Notes: generated by a model from the letters alone, not told the origin. DNA of 64,000 nucleotides from an uncultured Ruminiclostridium sp. (GCA_947629925.1 CANRFO010000001.1:124001-188000), one strand, 5' to 3'; shown: positions 1 through 8,293, counted from the first letter of the stretch. Numbers and translations: made by a program.

Positions 1-467
1 CCTGCCTCGTTTATGCTTTTCACAAACGAAATAACATTATTTTCATCGGAAGCAAGGGCGGATTCGGTTATCTCCACCTCCACCAGATCATGCGGAACGC
101 CGTAGCTGTCCACCACGCCGCACAGCTTTTTCGCATAATCCGCTTCCTGGGTATGTAATCTTGAAACGTTCACCGAAACGGTGACCACGTTCCTGCCCTT
201 TTTCAGCTCCTCGCTGAGAAAGGCGCATACCTCTTTCATCATATACCAGTCAAGCTCGGTTATCAGATTCAGCTCCTCCAGCAGTGGAATGAACCTGTAA
301 GGCGGAATGATCTCCCCCTCCTTTGTCAACCACCTTGCCAGCGCCTCCGCGCCTGATACCTTGCTTGTAATGGCGTCGTATTTCGGCTGGTAATAAACCT
401 TTATTTCCTTATTTTCCATCGCCTTGTCGATAAGGCTCTTTATATTTTCTTTTGTAATGTCAAACAT
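1..467 (-). CDS. EAL-domain cyclic-di-GMP phosphodiesterase, N-terminal part (runs off the left edge)
   Basis: The first ~155 codons read toward the left edge and the gene is cut there. The start is ATG at 465-467, preceded by an AAGGTGG-type ribosome site. The signature G-A-E-A-L-A-R-W lies at residues 39-46, preceded by YYQPKY, and an E-I-T-E-S motif follows about 100 residues later. In this family these residues bind metals and substrate for hydrolysis of c-di-GMP to pGpG. No membrane segment or sensory domain precedes the EAL domain, so this is a cytoplasmic EAL protein as far as visible. It fits with the GGDEF and PilZ genes at 17-20 kb. Activity cannot be judged because the rest of the domain is missing. 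Confidence 0.88.
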   Translation of the reverse strand, partial: MFDITKENIKSLIDKAMENKEIKVYYQPKYDAITSKVSGAEALARWLTKEGEIIPPYRFIPLLEELNLITELDWYMMKEVCAFLSEELKKGRNVVTVSVNVSRLHTQEADYAKKLCGVVDSYGVPHDLVEVEITESALASDENNVISFVKSINEA

Positions 468-561
468 AGCAGCCACCTTTTCTGTTTTATATATTTATTC
501 ATTATACAGTATAACATAAATAGCTTTTTTAGTCAATTCAGAAAATTTTTATACAATATGC

Positions 562-1107
562 CTAAATCAGCTCTCCTATCTCCGAGTTGAAATCGTCCAG
601 CATAACTCTCAGCGCAGTGAAAGCGATGACCGAGTAAATATCTGTCCCCTTCTGAAGTCCCACGGGAATTTCCAGCGGCTGTATATTCTTTCCCGAAAAG
701 GCGGTAAGCTCCCTGTTCAGCGTCACCACCACCCCGTCGTCGGACAGACTGCTGTACGAAAAAGTATCCATCTTGCGAAATCCGCAGGTTATCGTATGGC
801 AGCCGCTGTTTTTAAGCGCCTTCATCTGCTCCTCATTTTCCGAGCAGGCAATTACCGCCGCTCCTTCGGGAAACGCAAAGTCGGGAACGCACCCTTTTTT
901 CAGCAGGAAAACGGGATTTTCCGCTTCAACCTTGTCATAGCGTGGAAAATCCGTTGCCACAAGCTCATAGCCCCGCCCCCACTGGCTCGTCCTGTTATTT
1001 TCAATGTAAGTAACGCAGTACGTCTCGGACAGTATATTTTTCAGCAGAAAACGGAAGTCCCCGTCCTCTTTGTCCCCGCAAATAAAAATAGTAGTCACAA
1101 AGCTCAC
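562..1107 (-). CDS. Unknown protein, possible stand-alone Mur-ligase-like fragment
   Basis: A 181-residue soluble protein that I do not recognise with certainty. Residues 81-130 read like the hinge of Mur ligases: a hydrophobic strand, AVIACSENEEQ, then an alternating segment ending TITCGF and VVVTLNREL. In Mur ligases this region carries the nucleoside-binding strand and the 'tyG' turn. It has no P-loop and is too short to be a ligase, so a degenerate or regulatory relative is the most I can infer. It lies 53 bp downstream of the 2-oxoacid oxidoreductase gamma subunit on the same strand and could be the last gene of that operon. A run of T and A separates it from the EAL gene. Confidence 0.6.
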   Translation of the reverse strand: MSFVTTIFICGDKEDGDFRFLLKNILSETYCVTYIENNRTSQWGRGYELVATDFPRYDKVEAENPVFLLKKGCVPDFAFPEGAAVIACSENEEQMKALKNSGCHTITCGFRKMDTFSYSSLSDDGVVVTLNRELTAFSGKNIQPLEIPVGLQKGTDIYSVIAFTALRVMLDDFNSEIGELI

Positions 1108-1160
1108 CCCTTTAGGATATACTTCCTGACTACTATCTGCATTATCTGTTTAATTATTCC

Positions 1161-1691
1161 TTACTGCTCCATACCAAGCTTCAGAGCTTTAAGGTTAGCC
1201 TCGATAAGGTTAGCCTTTTTGGGAGGAACTACCTTATGTACGGCTTTTTCTATAACTTCCTGAGAAGCTATCCCTGTTTCCTTTATCACCTTGCCAAGCA
1301 GTATCACGTTTGCCATACCCTTCAGCCCATTTGAGTTGGCAAGCTCGGTCGCAGGAACGTAAAAGCACTCTATGTCGCTCCTGTCACATTTCTCCTCGAT
1401 AAGGGAACTGTCTATAAAGCACTTTCCCCCCGCCTTTACGTTTCCTATGAATTTGTCATAGCTGGGCGTGTTCATAACAAGGAGAATATCGGGGTCAAGC
1501 ACCAGCGGGGAACCGATAGGATCATCGCTTATGCATACCGAGCAGTTGCAGGTGCCGCCTCTCATTTCAGGACCGTAGGAGGGGAGCCACGAAACGTGCT
1601 TGTCGGCGTAAAGTCCCATATAAGCCAGCAGCTTGCCTATGAAAAGTATGCCCTGACCGCCGAAACCCGCTAAAAGAATGTCGTTTGTCAT
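1161..1691 (-). CDS. 2-oxoacid:ferredoxin oxidoreductase, gamma subunit
   Basis: 176 residues, the usual length of the gamma domain of ferredoxin-dependent 2-oxoacid oxidoreductases (KorC/VorC type). The N-terminal GFGGQGILFIGKLLA and the following SYGPEMRGGTCNC are family signatures. With the alpha, beta and delta subunits it oxidatively decarboxylates a 2-oxoacid (2-oxoglutarate or a branched-chain 2-oxoacid) to the acyl-CoA, reducing ferredoxin. It overlaps the beta gene by 4 bp (ATGA), implying translational coupling. Substrate cannot be read from sequence; the four-subunit delta-alpha-beta-gamma order is found in both KGOR and VOR enzymes. Confidence 0.93.
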   Translation of the reverse strand: MTNDILLAGFGGQGILFIGKLLAYMGLYADKHVSWLPSYGPEMRGGTCNCSVCISDDPIGSPLVLDPDILLVMNTPSYDKFIGNVKAGGKCFIDSSLIEEKCDRSDIECFYVPATELANSNGLKGMANVILLGKVIKETGIASQEVIEKAVHKVVPPKKANLIEANLKALKLGMEQ

Positions 1692-2428
1692 CTTACAGCG
1701 CCCTCCTTGAATACTCCCAAAGGATAGTAGGGTATCATCTCGTCCTTCAGTCGTTGGATAGCCTCGATAGGCGTTTTGCCCCAGTTTGTGGGACAGGTGG
1801 AAAGCACCTCTATGATAGAAAAGCCCTGCTTGTTCTTCTGGAACTCAAAGCCTTTTCTGATAGCTTTCTTTGCATTCATTATGGACTTGGGGTCGATAAC
1901 GGTAACACGCTCCGCAAGCGCCACGCCGTCAAGCTGTGACAGCATTTCGCACACCTTTACGGGAAATCCCTCTACGTTGATATTTCTTCCGTAAGGAGTG
2001 GTCTGTGTTATCTGTCCGGGAATAGTGGTAGGAGCCATTTGTCCGCCCGTCATTCCGTAGGTGGTATTGTTGATGAATATAACGGTTATATTTTCGCCTC
2101 TTGTTGCGGCGTGAACGGTTTCCGCCGTTCCGATAGCGGCAAGGTCGCCGTCACCCTGATAGGTGAACACGAACTTGTCGGGATTGGCTCTTTTTATTCC
2201 CGTAGCAACGGCGGGAGAACGTCCGTGAGATGCCTCCAGCATATCGCAGTTAAAATAATCGTAAGCCATAACGGAGCAGCCCACGGGGCAAACTCCGATA
2301 GTGTCCCCCTCTATCCCCATTTCGTCGATAACTTCCGCCACCAGACGGTGAACTATACCGTGAGTACAGCCGGGGCAGTAGTGCAAAGGCACGTTGCAAA
2401 GGGCGTGAGGTCTTTTGAATTCAGGCAT
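1688..2428 (-). CDS. 2-oxoacid:ferredoxin oxidoreductase, beta (thiamine diphosphate) subunit
   Basis: 246 residues. HYCPGCTHGIVHRL near the N-terminus and GDGDLAAIGTAE followed by INNTTYGMTGGQ around residues 90-130 are the thiamine diphosphate/Mg-binding segments of this family. The beta subunit carries the cofactor and the active site. It starts directly at the end of the alpha gene (1-base overlap) and ends in a 4-bp overlap with gamma, so the set is one tightly coupled transcript. Identification is firm; the 2-oxoacid used is not determined. Confidence 0.95.
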   Translation of the reverse strand: MPEFKRPHALCNVPLHYCPGCTHGIVHRLVAEVIDEMGIEGDTIGVCPVGCSVMAYDYFNCDMLEASHGRSPAVATGIKRANPDKFVFTYQGDGDLAAIGTAETVHAATRGENITVIFINNTTYGMTGGQMAPTTIPGQITQTTPYGRNINVEGFPVKVCEMLSQLDGVALAERVTVIDPKSIMNAKKAIRKGFEFQKNKQGFSIIEVLSTCPTNWGKTPIEAIQRLKDEMIPYYPLGVFKEGAVR

Positions 2429-3498
2429 TACTTGTCGCCTCCCATCTCTTTTATCTTGTTCAGTATCTCGGCGGGACTGGGTATAACGCCGCCAGTTCTT
2501 CCCACGAACTCAACGGGAATCCTGCAATTCAGCGCAAGCTTTACGTCGTCCACCATCTGTCCCATAGACATCTCGGTGACAAGGACCTTCTTTGCGTTTT
2601 TGCAAGCCTCGTTCAATTCGTTTACAGGATAAGGCCACAGGGTTATGGGCCTGAACACGCCCGCTTTTATGCCCTCTTTTCTTGCAAGCTCCACTGCGGA
2701 TTTTGCAAGCCTTGCGGTAGAGCCGTAAGCAGCGACCACTATTTCAGCGTCCTCGGTCTTGTAGCACTCCGCCATGGTTTCGTTTGCCTTTACCTGCTCG
2801 TATCTCTCAAAGCGTTTTCTTACCTTTTCCTCAAGCTCTTCCGCCTGGAGATAAAGGGAGTTTATAATATTGTGTTTTCTCTGATTTTTGTGACCTGTCG
2901 CCGCCCAAGGCTTGTTTGACGCGTCGGACATCTTTATCTCGGCGTCCTCGTCAAATGCAACAGGCTCCATCATCTGTCCCAGCAGACCGTCTGCCAGTAT
3001 AACTGCGGGCATTCTGTACTTGTCCGCCAGATCGAAGGCTTTCTGCACCGTGTCCGCCATTTCCTGAACGGTGGAGGGGGCAAATACCAGCACGTGGAAG
3101 TCGCCGTGACCCAGCGCCCTTGTCACCTGCCAGTAGTCCGCCTGCGAGGGCTGGATACCTCCAAGACCGGGACCGCCTCTTTGCACGTTGATGATAACGC
3201 AGGGCAGGTCAGCGCCCGCTATGTAGGAGATTCCCTCGGTTTTAAGGGAAATTCCCGGAGACGATGAGGAAGTCATACATCTTATACCCGAACCTGCGCA
3301 GCCGTAGACCATATTTATCGCCGCCACTTCGGATTCCGCCTGCAAAAATACGCCGCCCACTTTAGGCATACGCTTTGACAGGTAAGCGGAAATTTCCGTC
3401 TGAGGAGTTATGGGATAACCGAAAAAGCACTTGCAGCCCGCTCTTATAGCCGCCTCCGCCAATGCCTCGTTGCCCTTCATAAGTGTAAGCTCGCTCAT
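2428..3498 (-). CDS. 2-oxoacid:ferredoxin oxidoreductase, alpha subunit
   Basis: 356 residues. FGYPITPQTEI at residues 25-35 is the hallmark of the alpha (pyrimidine-binding) subunit, followed by AESEVAAINMVYGCAGSG and VQRGGPGLGG. The C-terminal half contains a transketolase C-terminal-like region (VVAAYGSTARLAKSAVELAR). It pairs with the beta subunit to form the active site. The 4-bp overlap with the delta ferredoxin gene places it second in the operon. Annotated relatives are called KorA or VorB; I leave the symbol open because the substrate is unknown. Confidence 0.95.
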   Translation of the reverse strand: MSELTLMKGNEALAEAAIRAGCKCFFGYPITPQTEISAYLSKRMPKVGGVFLQAESEVAAINMVYGCAGSGIRCMTSSSSPGISLKTEGISYIAGADLPCVIINVQRGGPGLGGIQPSQADYWQVTRALGHGDFHVLVFAPSTVQEMADTVQKAFDLADKYRMPAVILADGLLGQMMEPVAFDEDAEIKMSDASNKPWAATGHKNQRKHNIINSLYLQAEELEEKVRKRFERYEQVKANETMAECYKTEDAEIVVAAYGSTARLAKSAVELARKEGIKAGVFRPITLWPYPVNELNEACKNAKKVLVTEMSMGQMVDDVKLALNCRIPVEFVGRTGGVIPSPAEILNKIKEMGGDK

Positions 3499-3710
3499 TT
3501 CCCGTCACCTCCTATCGTGATAGCGCAGTCAGGGCACATCATAGCGCAGAACGCACAGCCTATACATTTTTCTTCGTCAATGCACACTGCGGTATAATAG
3601 CCCTTTTTGTTCAGCTTCTCCTGCTGCAGTTTCACTATCCCCTTGGGACAGGCGGTGGTGCAAAGCCCGCACCCCTTGCAGCGGTCGAATTCAACCGTCA
3701 TTTTTGCCAT
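3495..3710 (-). CDS. 2-oxoacid:ferredoxin oxidoreductase, delta subunit (2x[4Fe-4S] ferredoxin)
   Basis: 71 residues with two ferredoxin-type cysteine clusters: CKGCGLCTTACP in the first half and CIGCAFCAMMCP in the second, each followed by Pro, which ligate two [4Fe-4S] clusters. It relays electrons from the thiamine diphosphate site to free ferredoxin. It is the first gene of the oxidoreductase set. An intact AAAGGAG ribosome site sits just upstream of its ATG. A 51-bp gap separates it from the P-loop ATPase gene upstream, so both may share one transcript. Confidence 0.94.
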   Translation of the reverse strand: MAKMTVEFDRCKGCGLCTTACPKGIVKLQQEKLNKKGYYTAVCIDEEKCIGCAFCAMMCPDCAITIGGDGK

Positions 3711-3761
3711 TTTATTCTCCTTTCAGATGTTGATCATAATATTATAAAAAGATAATAACGC

Positions 3762-4427
3762 TTATTCAATGTCCCATATCGGCTTGACGTATATCTTCAC
3801 AGGGAACGCATTTTCTATCCCCCCGAGATTTTTTTCCTCCGAACAGGTGAACAGCAGGCTCGTCCCTGCCGCTTTTGCAACTGCCTTTGCGTAGTCTGCC
3901 GACTTTGCAACGGTTTCAGCGTCCGTCAGCTTTCCCAAGTTGGAATTATTTATTATACCTGAGCAGGATATCGTCCCCGCCGTCTCTATCTCTCTCAGCA
4001 GTTCAACCGCTTCTTCGGGAGTTGAGGTAAGATAACGGTACTTGTTCACCACATAGTAAAGTCCAAGATCGTTCCTGCCGCTCAGCACGTCGGAATATCT
4101 TCCCAGCGCCGCCGCACCCTCAGGGTCGCCGCCCACGTCGATTACCACATACTCCGCCTCGTTGATAACTCCCGCTAAATCAAAGCTTAGCGCGGGAATA
4201 TCAAGGTTTGAGTTTGCGTACATGGGCGTTACGAGTTTAATGCCGTTATCCGCGAAAAGCCCGCCGAAATCCGCCGTGCGGAAGTACGGGTTCACTATAT
4301 CAAGATCCACCACCGTCACACGTTTTTCTTTTTTTGCAAGCAAAAGCGCGATATTTACGGAAACATTGGTCTTGCCGCAGCCGTAATGCCCCGTGATGAC
4401 GGTTATTTTTGGAAATTCAAAGTCCAT
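3762..4427 (-). CDS. P-loop ATPase of the MinD/ParA (SIMIBI) type, function unknown
   Basis: 221 residues. The N-terminus holds a deviant Walker A, GHYGCGKTN at about residues 13-21, then VTVVDLDIVNPYFRTAD, as in MinD/ParA/cobyrinate-synthase-like NTPases. VVIDVGGDPEGAAALGRY acts as the Walker B region. There is no membrane segment or Cys cluster of the Fe-S scaffold type. It sits immediately upstream of the ferredoxin oxidoreductase genes on the same strand. A role in maturation or regulation of that complex is possible but only inferred from position. Confidence 0.8.
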   Translation of the reverse strand: MDFEFPKITVITGHYGCGKTNVSVNIALLLAKKEKRVTVVDLDIVNPYFRTADFGGLFADNGIKLVTPMYANSNLDIPALSFDLAGVINEAEYVVIDVGGDPEGAAALGRYSDVLSGRNDLGLYYVVNKYRYLTSTPEEAVELLREIETAGTISCSGIINNSNLGKLTDAETVAKSADYAKAVAKAAGTSLLFTCSEEKNLGGIENAFPVKIYVKPIWDIE

Positions 4428-4573
4428 TTTCTCACCGTGAAAAATTTGTTTTTATATTTCGGAAATATTATGCAAAGAACAACGTTCGTTATACAAAACA
4501 ACACTATCAAAATTATCGTATCAATTATATCATAAAAGGAACCGTTTGTAAAGTAAGTTCGCCTTCCTGTATT

Positions 4574-5377
4574 TTACTTCATATGCACGTCCATCTGCGG
4601 GAACGGTATCTCAACTCCCGCCTCGTGCAGCGCCTTCAGCGACTCTTCAAGCAGCTTTGCCTTCATCTGCACAAAGTTTCCGCTTTCGGTATATGAGCGG
4701 AACATCAGCTTTACGCAGGAATCGTCATGCGCCGTCACAAACACGCTTGCGGCAGGCTCTTTCAGTATAAGCGGCTCCTTTTCCGCACAGCCGAGAAGCG
4801 CCTTTCTCGCCTTTTCGATGTCCGTCCCATATGCGACGGAAATTTCTATCTCAACGCCCCTCATTCCCTTAGCCGACATATTTGTGACGCTGTTTGAGGA
4901 AAGCACTGAGTTGGGTATGTTTATGCTGAGATTATCCACCGTCACCAGCCTTGTGTAGAAGATACCGATATCCTCTACCGTTCCGTCCCCGTCCTTAGTG
5001 GATATGTAGTCTCCCACATGAAAGGGCTTGAATATCATCAGCATGACCCCGCCCGCCAAATTTGAAAGTCCGCCCTGAAGCGCAAGCCCGAAGGCAAGCC
5101 CGCAAGAGCCGATAACCGCCACTATGGTAGCGGAGGGAACGCCCATTATCTGAATAGCGATAATGATTATCAAAGCGTTCAGAACGACTTTAAGAGCATT
5201 CAACAGCAGCGTTCCGATATTGCTGTCCAGCTTTGCCATGAATTTTCTTTTTTTCAGCCTTGTTATAAGGAAGCTCACCAGCTTCAGCCCCACGATAAGC
5301 ACCACCGCCGCGATGGCAAGATCCACGACGAACGGCACCACATAGGTGTTTACAAAGTTTTGCAGCCAGACGAACAT
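4574..5377 (-). CDS. Small-conductance mechanosensitive channel, MscS family
   Basis: 267 residues, close to the typical ~280 of minimal MscS. There are three hydrophobic segments: residues 12-35, 55-80 and the pore-lining helix 85-115 with the Gly/Ala-rich pattern GSCGLAFGLALQGGLSNLAGG. A beta domain follows (FKPFHVGDYI..DGTVEDIGIFYTRLVTVDN, given here in two parts) and then the C-terminal alpha/beta vestibule. It releases solutes on hypo-osmotic shock. It is monocistronic: upstream is an A/T-rich promoter region and it is oriented away from the XRE gene. Confidence 0.93.
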   Translation of the reverse strand: MFVWLQNFVNTYVVPFVVDLAIAAVVLIVGLKLVSFLITRLKKRKFMAKLDSNIGTLLLNALKVVLNALIIIIAIQIMGVPSATIVAVIGSCGLAFGLALQGGLSNLAGGVMLMIFKPFHVGDYISTKDGDGTVEDIGIFYTRLVTVDNLSINIPNSVLSSNSVTNMSAKGMRGVEIEISVAYGTDIEKARKALLGCAEKEPLILKEPAASVFVTAHDDSCVKLMFRSYTESGNFVQMKAKLLEESLKALHEAGVEIPFPQMDVHMK

Positions 5378-5531
5378 ATTTTTTCTCCTTTAACGATTTT
5401 TAAATATTTATGATTTAATTATATCATAAAAATTGGGAAAATCAAGGAAGTACCCTGCACTATGCCACAATTTGAGCCAAAAGTCAATGCCACGTTTTGT
5501 ACCATGATATACTTCCTCTGAGGTGAAAATA

Positions 5532-5765
5532 ATGGTTTACGAAAGAATAAAAAATCTCAGAGAAGACCACGACCTGACTCAGCAGAAAATAGCCGATATG
5601 CTGTTTATAAACCGCCGCACATATTCAAATTACGAGATAGGCGAAAGGAACATTCCCATTGAAGTTTTGAGCAGGATCGCGGATATTTTCGGGACAAGCG
5701 TCGATTATCTTATCGGCAGGACAGACGTTAAAAAGCCTTACCCTAAAGCCGCCCTGCCGCAGTAA
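5532..5765 (+). CDS. Small XRE-family helix-turn-helix regulator
   Basis: 77 residues. I chose ATG at 5532 because a GAGGTGA ribosome site lies 5-11 bases before it; an in-frame GTG at 5523 falls inside that site. Residues 3-62 form a Cro/C1-type HTH: IKNLREDHDLTQQKIADMLF, then RRTYSNYEIGER as recognition helix, then a hydrophobic third helix ending VDYLIGRTD. There is no effector domain. No adjacent toxin or operon partner is visible, so its target is unknown. It is followed by a 160-bp palindromic element. Confidence 0.85.
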   Translation: MVYERIKNLREDHDLTQQKIADMLFINRRTYSNYEIGERNIPIEVLSRIADIFGTSVDYLIGRTDVKKPYPKAALPQ

Positions 5766-5770
5766 AACAT

Positions 5771-5932
5771 AGCCGCAGACTTTACCGCAAAAACGTCATC
5801 TACTTCGTCAACGCTCCTTGCAATCCGTCAGGATTGCTGCGGAACGTTTCCTCGTATCTGCCGCTTTTGCGCAAGTCTGCGGCGCTTTGCGGTTTTCTGC
5901 GAAAACCTGTGTTTTACTGTGTCAGTGCGGCT
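5771..5932. repeat. 162-bp palindromic intergenic element (AGCCGC...GCGGCT ends)
   Basis: The element starts AGCCGC (5771-5776) and ends GCGGCT (5927-5932). A perfect 11-bp arm, GCCGCAGACTT at 5772-5782, pairs with AAGTCTGCGGC at 5873-5883. The stem continues imperfectly inward (CGCAAAAACG against CGCTTTTGCG; AACGCTCC against GGAACGTT) to a central hairpin GCAATCC-gtca-GGATTGC at 5820-5837. A second hairpin GGTTTTC-tgc-GAAAACC follows at 5891-5907. Shorter hairpins at 8244-8293 and 16158-16205 share the same AGCCG.../...CGGCT ends. It has no coding potential and is probably a dispersed repeat. Confidence 0.6.
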
Positions 5933-5982
5933 AAAGCCGAATGATTTTTTCAATACCACTGGAAAAATCCCCCAAACTATGC

Positions 5983-5988
5983 TATAAT
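5983..5988 (+). promoter_or_regulatory. Extended -10 promoter of metY
   Basis: TATAAT preceded by TG-C (TGCTATAAT) forms an extended -10 box. The position 17 bases upstream has only a weak -35 match. It lies 37 bases before the metY ATG at 6025, and an AAAGAGGG ribosome site lies between. Confidence 0.6.
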
Positions 5989-6024
5989 ATCAAATAACAA
6001 AAACAAAAGAAAAGAGGGACCCAT

Positions 6025-7308
6025 ATGAGCGACTACACGATAGACACAAAATGCGTACAAAGCGGCTACACGCCTGGAAACGGCGAACCCCGCCAGATAC
6101 CCATAATCCAGTCCACCACCTTTAAATATTCCACCAGCGAGGAAATGGGCAAGCTGTTTGACCTTGAGGAAAGCGGCTATTTCTACACACGCCTGCAAAA
6201 CCCTACCAACGATATGGTAGCGGCAAAGATATGCGACCTTGAGGGCGGCACCGCCGCAATGCTCACCTCGTCGGGACAAGCCGCCAACTTCTATGCGATA
6301 TTCAACATCGCAAACTGCGGCGACCATGTTGTAGCCTGCTCCACCATTTACGGCGGCACCTACAACCTTTTCCACGTCACAATGCGCAAAATGGGCATAG
6401 ACTTCACCTTTGTTGACCCCGACTGCACCGAGGAGGAGCTTGCTGCCGCTTTCAAACCCAATACAAAGGCTGTTTTCGGCGAGACAATAGCAAACCCCGC
6501 CTTAACTGTTCTTGACATAGAGAAATTCGCCAGAGCCGCTCACGCCCACGGCGTTCCTCTCATAGTTGACAACACCTTTGCAACTCCCGTGAACTGCCGC
6601 CCTATCGAATGGGGCTGCGACATCGTGACTCACTCCACCACAAAGTACATGGACGGTCACGGCGCAGGAGTAGGCGGCTGTATCGTTGACAGCGGGAAAT
6701 TCGACTGGCTCGCTCATGCGGATAAATTTCAGGGGCTCACCACTCCCGACGACAGCTACCACGGCGTGACTTACGCCGAAAAATTCGGTCTTGGCGGAGC
6801 GTTCATCACCAAATGCACCGCTCAGCTCATGCGTGACTTCGGCTCCATTCAGTCCCCCCAGAACGCATTTATCCTGAACTTAGGACTGGAAAGCCTGCAT
6901 GTCCGTATGCCCAAGCACTGTGAAAACGGTCTTGCGGTAGCCACATTCCTGAAAAATCACCCCAAAGTATCCTTTGTGACATACCCGGGGCTTGAAGGGG
7001 ATAAATATTACGAGCTTGCGCAGAAGTATATGCCCAACGGCACCTGCGGCGTCGTTTCCTTCGGCTTTAAGGGAGGAAGAACGGCGGCTGAAACGTTTAT
7101 GAAACACCTTCGCCTTGCCGCTATCGAAACACACGTTGCCGACGCCCGCACCTGCTGTCTGCACCCCGCCTCCGCAACTCACCGTCAGATGAACGACGAG
7201 GAGCTTGTCGCCGCAGGGATAACCCCCGACCTTGTCCGTATGTCCTGCGGGCTGGAAAATTCCGCCGACCTTATAGCGGACATTTCACAGGCGCTTGATA
7301 AAGTCTGA
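6025..7308 (+). CDS. metY: O-acetylhomoserine sulfhydrylase (PLP-dependent, Cys/Met metabolism family)
   Basis: 427 residues, the length of MetY rather than the ~380 of MetB/MetC. SGYTPGNGEPRQIPIIQSTT is typical of the N-terminus. The PLP lysine lies in HSTTKYMDGHGAG around residue 210, with VDNTFATP just before it. The C-terminal ATHRQMNDEEL and VRMSCGLEN complete the fold. It makes homocysteine from O-acetylhomoserine and sulfide in the cytoplasm. No SAM riboswitch was recognised upstream. Barnase starts 18 bp downstream with no terminator between, so some read-through is likely. Confidence 0.93.
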   Translation: MSDYTIDTKCVQSGYTPGNGEPRQIPIIQSTTFKYSTSEEMGKLFDLEESGYFYTRLQNPTNDMVAAKICDLEGGTAAMLTSSGQAANFYAIFNIANCGDHVVACSTIYGGTYNLFHVTMRKMGIDFTFVDPDCTEEELAAAFKPNTKAVFGETIANPALTVLDIEKFARAAHAHGVPLIVDNTFATPVNCRPIEWGCDIVTHSTTKYMDGHGAGVGGCIVDSGKFDWLAHADKFQGLTTPDDSYHGVTYAEKFGLGGAFITKCTAQLMRDFGSIQSPQNAFILNLGLESLHVRMPKHCENGLAVATFLKNHPKVSFVTYPGLEGDKYYELAQKYMPNGTCGVVSFGFKGGRTAAETFMKHLRLAAIETHVADARTCCLHPASATHRQMNDEELVAAGITPDLVRMSCGLENSADLIADISQALDKV

Positions 7309-7326
7309 TAAACAGGAGCATAACAG

Positions 7327-7956
7327 ATGAAATTTACAAAATATCTTGCTCTCCTGCTCACAACGTTACTGCTTTTCACTTCCTGCGGGAAAGCCGCTCA
7401 GCCTACCGAAAACATAACCACTCCGCCCGTTTCCTACGAAGAAACCGCGGCTTCTGAAGAAACCTCTCAGTCCGAAGAAATCTCTCAGTCTGAAGAGACC
7501 GACATCTCCGAAGAAACGCCGCAGACCGAAGCGGCGGAGCAGTCCGCTGAACCTGATACCGAAGCACAGTCGGAAATGCCTTACGACCTCCCCGAATACG
7601 GCGGGTATTACTACGACGTGGAGAACGTTGTGCTTTACCTTGACGCTTACGGCGAGCTTCCGCCCAATTACATCACCAAGAACGAGGCGAGAGATTTAGG
7701 CTGGGAAGGCGGCTCTGTTGAGGATTATCTTGAGGGAGCGGCGATCGGCGGCGACCGTTTCGGAAACTACGAGGGCATTCTTCCCGAAGCCGACGGGCGC
7801 GCCTACACCGAATGCGATATAGACACCGACGGCTACCCATCGCGAGGTTCAAGGCGGCTCGTCTTCTCCAACGACGGGCTTTACTTCTACACCTCCGACC
7901 ATTATGAGCATTTCAGCGAAGTTACGATAACCGCCGACGGCGAAGTTGTATGGTAA
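7327..7956 (+). CDS. Barnase-type guanyl-specific ribonuclease with lipoprotein signal
   Basis: 209 residues. A signal peptide ends in the lipobox F-T-S-C (Cys20). A low-complexity Glu/Ser/Thr linker follows, residues 25-85, with repeated SEETSQSEE-like units. Residues 98-200 match barnase closely: LPPNYITKNEARDLGW, then AIGGDRFGNYEG. The catalytic residues are present: Glu162 (TECDID, barnase Glu73), Arg173 and Arg177 (Arg83/Arg87) and His192 (SDHYEHF, His102). It should cleave RNA after guanosine. Unlike soluble secreted barnase it is predicted to be lipid-anchored on the outer face of the membrane. The barstar gene follows directly. Confidence 0.9.
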   Translation: MKFTKYLALLLTTLLLFTSCGKAAQPTENITTPPVSYEETAASEETSQSEEISQSEETDISEETPQTEAAEQSAEPDTEAQSEMPYDLPEYGGYYYDVENVVLYLDAYGELPPNYITKNEARDLGWEGGSVEDYLEGAAIGGDRFGNYEGILPEADGRAYTECDIDTDGYPSRGSRRLVFSNDGLYFYTSDHYEHFSEVTITADGEVVW

Positions 7957-7969
7957 GGAGGGGACTGAT

Positions 7970-8236
7970 ATGAAAGAGATAGTTCTGGACGGAAAAAAGC
8001 TTCTTGAACGGGAAGAAGCGCAGGAATACCTGAAGAAAAAGTTTTCCTTCCCCGATCATTACGGGAAAAACCTTGACGCGCTCCACGACTGCCTTTGCGA
8101 GCTTACAGACGTTCGCATAGTCATAAAGCGCGCGGAGCTGCTGCATGAAAAATACAGCTACGGGAAGCGGGTGCTGAAAGTGATAAAGGATTCGGCAGAG
8201 GAAAATCCCGCCCTTACAGCAGAGGCAAAAGAATAA
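7970..8236 (+). CDS. Barstar-type inhibitor of the adjacent ribonuclease
   Basis: 88 residues. ATG at 7970 is chosen because AAGGAGGGG lies 7 bases before it; an in-frame TTG 24 bases upstream has no ribosome site. The central PDHYGKNLDALHDCL corresponds to the barnase-binding helix and loop of barstar, with Asp36 and Asp40 at the positions of barstar Asp35 and Asp39. No signal peptide is present, so it stays in the cytoplasm and presumably protects the cell from premature or mislocalised nuclease. It starts 13 bp after the barnase stop codon, as expected for a toxin-immunity pair. Confidence 0.9.
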   Translation: MKEIVLDGKKLLEREEAQEYLKKKFSFPDHYGKNLDALHDCLCELTDVRIVIKRAELLHEKYSYGKRVLKVIKDSAEENPALTAEAKE

Positions 8237-8243
8237 CAAAAGT

Positions 8244-8293
8244 AGCCGCCTTGCCCTGAGAACACAGTTGTGTTTCTCTGCGGCAGGACGGCT
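8244..8293. repeat. Hairpin repeat downstream of barstar (AGCCG...CGGCT family)
   Basis: AGCCGCCTTGCC at 8244-8255 pairs with GGCAGGACGGCT at 8282-8293 (one mismatch, one wobble). An inner stem, GAGAACACA against TGTGTTTCTC, closes on a short loop. No T-run follows, so this is not a classical intrinsic terminator. Its ends resemble the element at 5771-5932 and the hairpin at 16158-16205. Confidence 0.65.

Noticed and set aside
5930..6024. SAM or S-box riboswitch before metY
   Set aside because: Only ~40 bases separate the -10 box from the start codon; no S-box elements.
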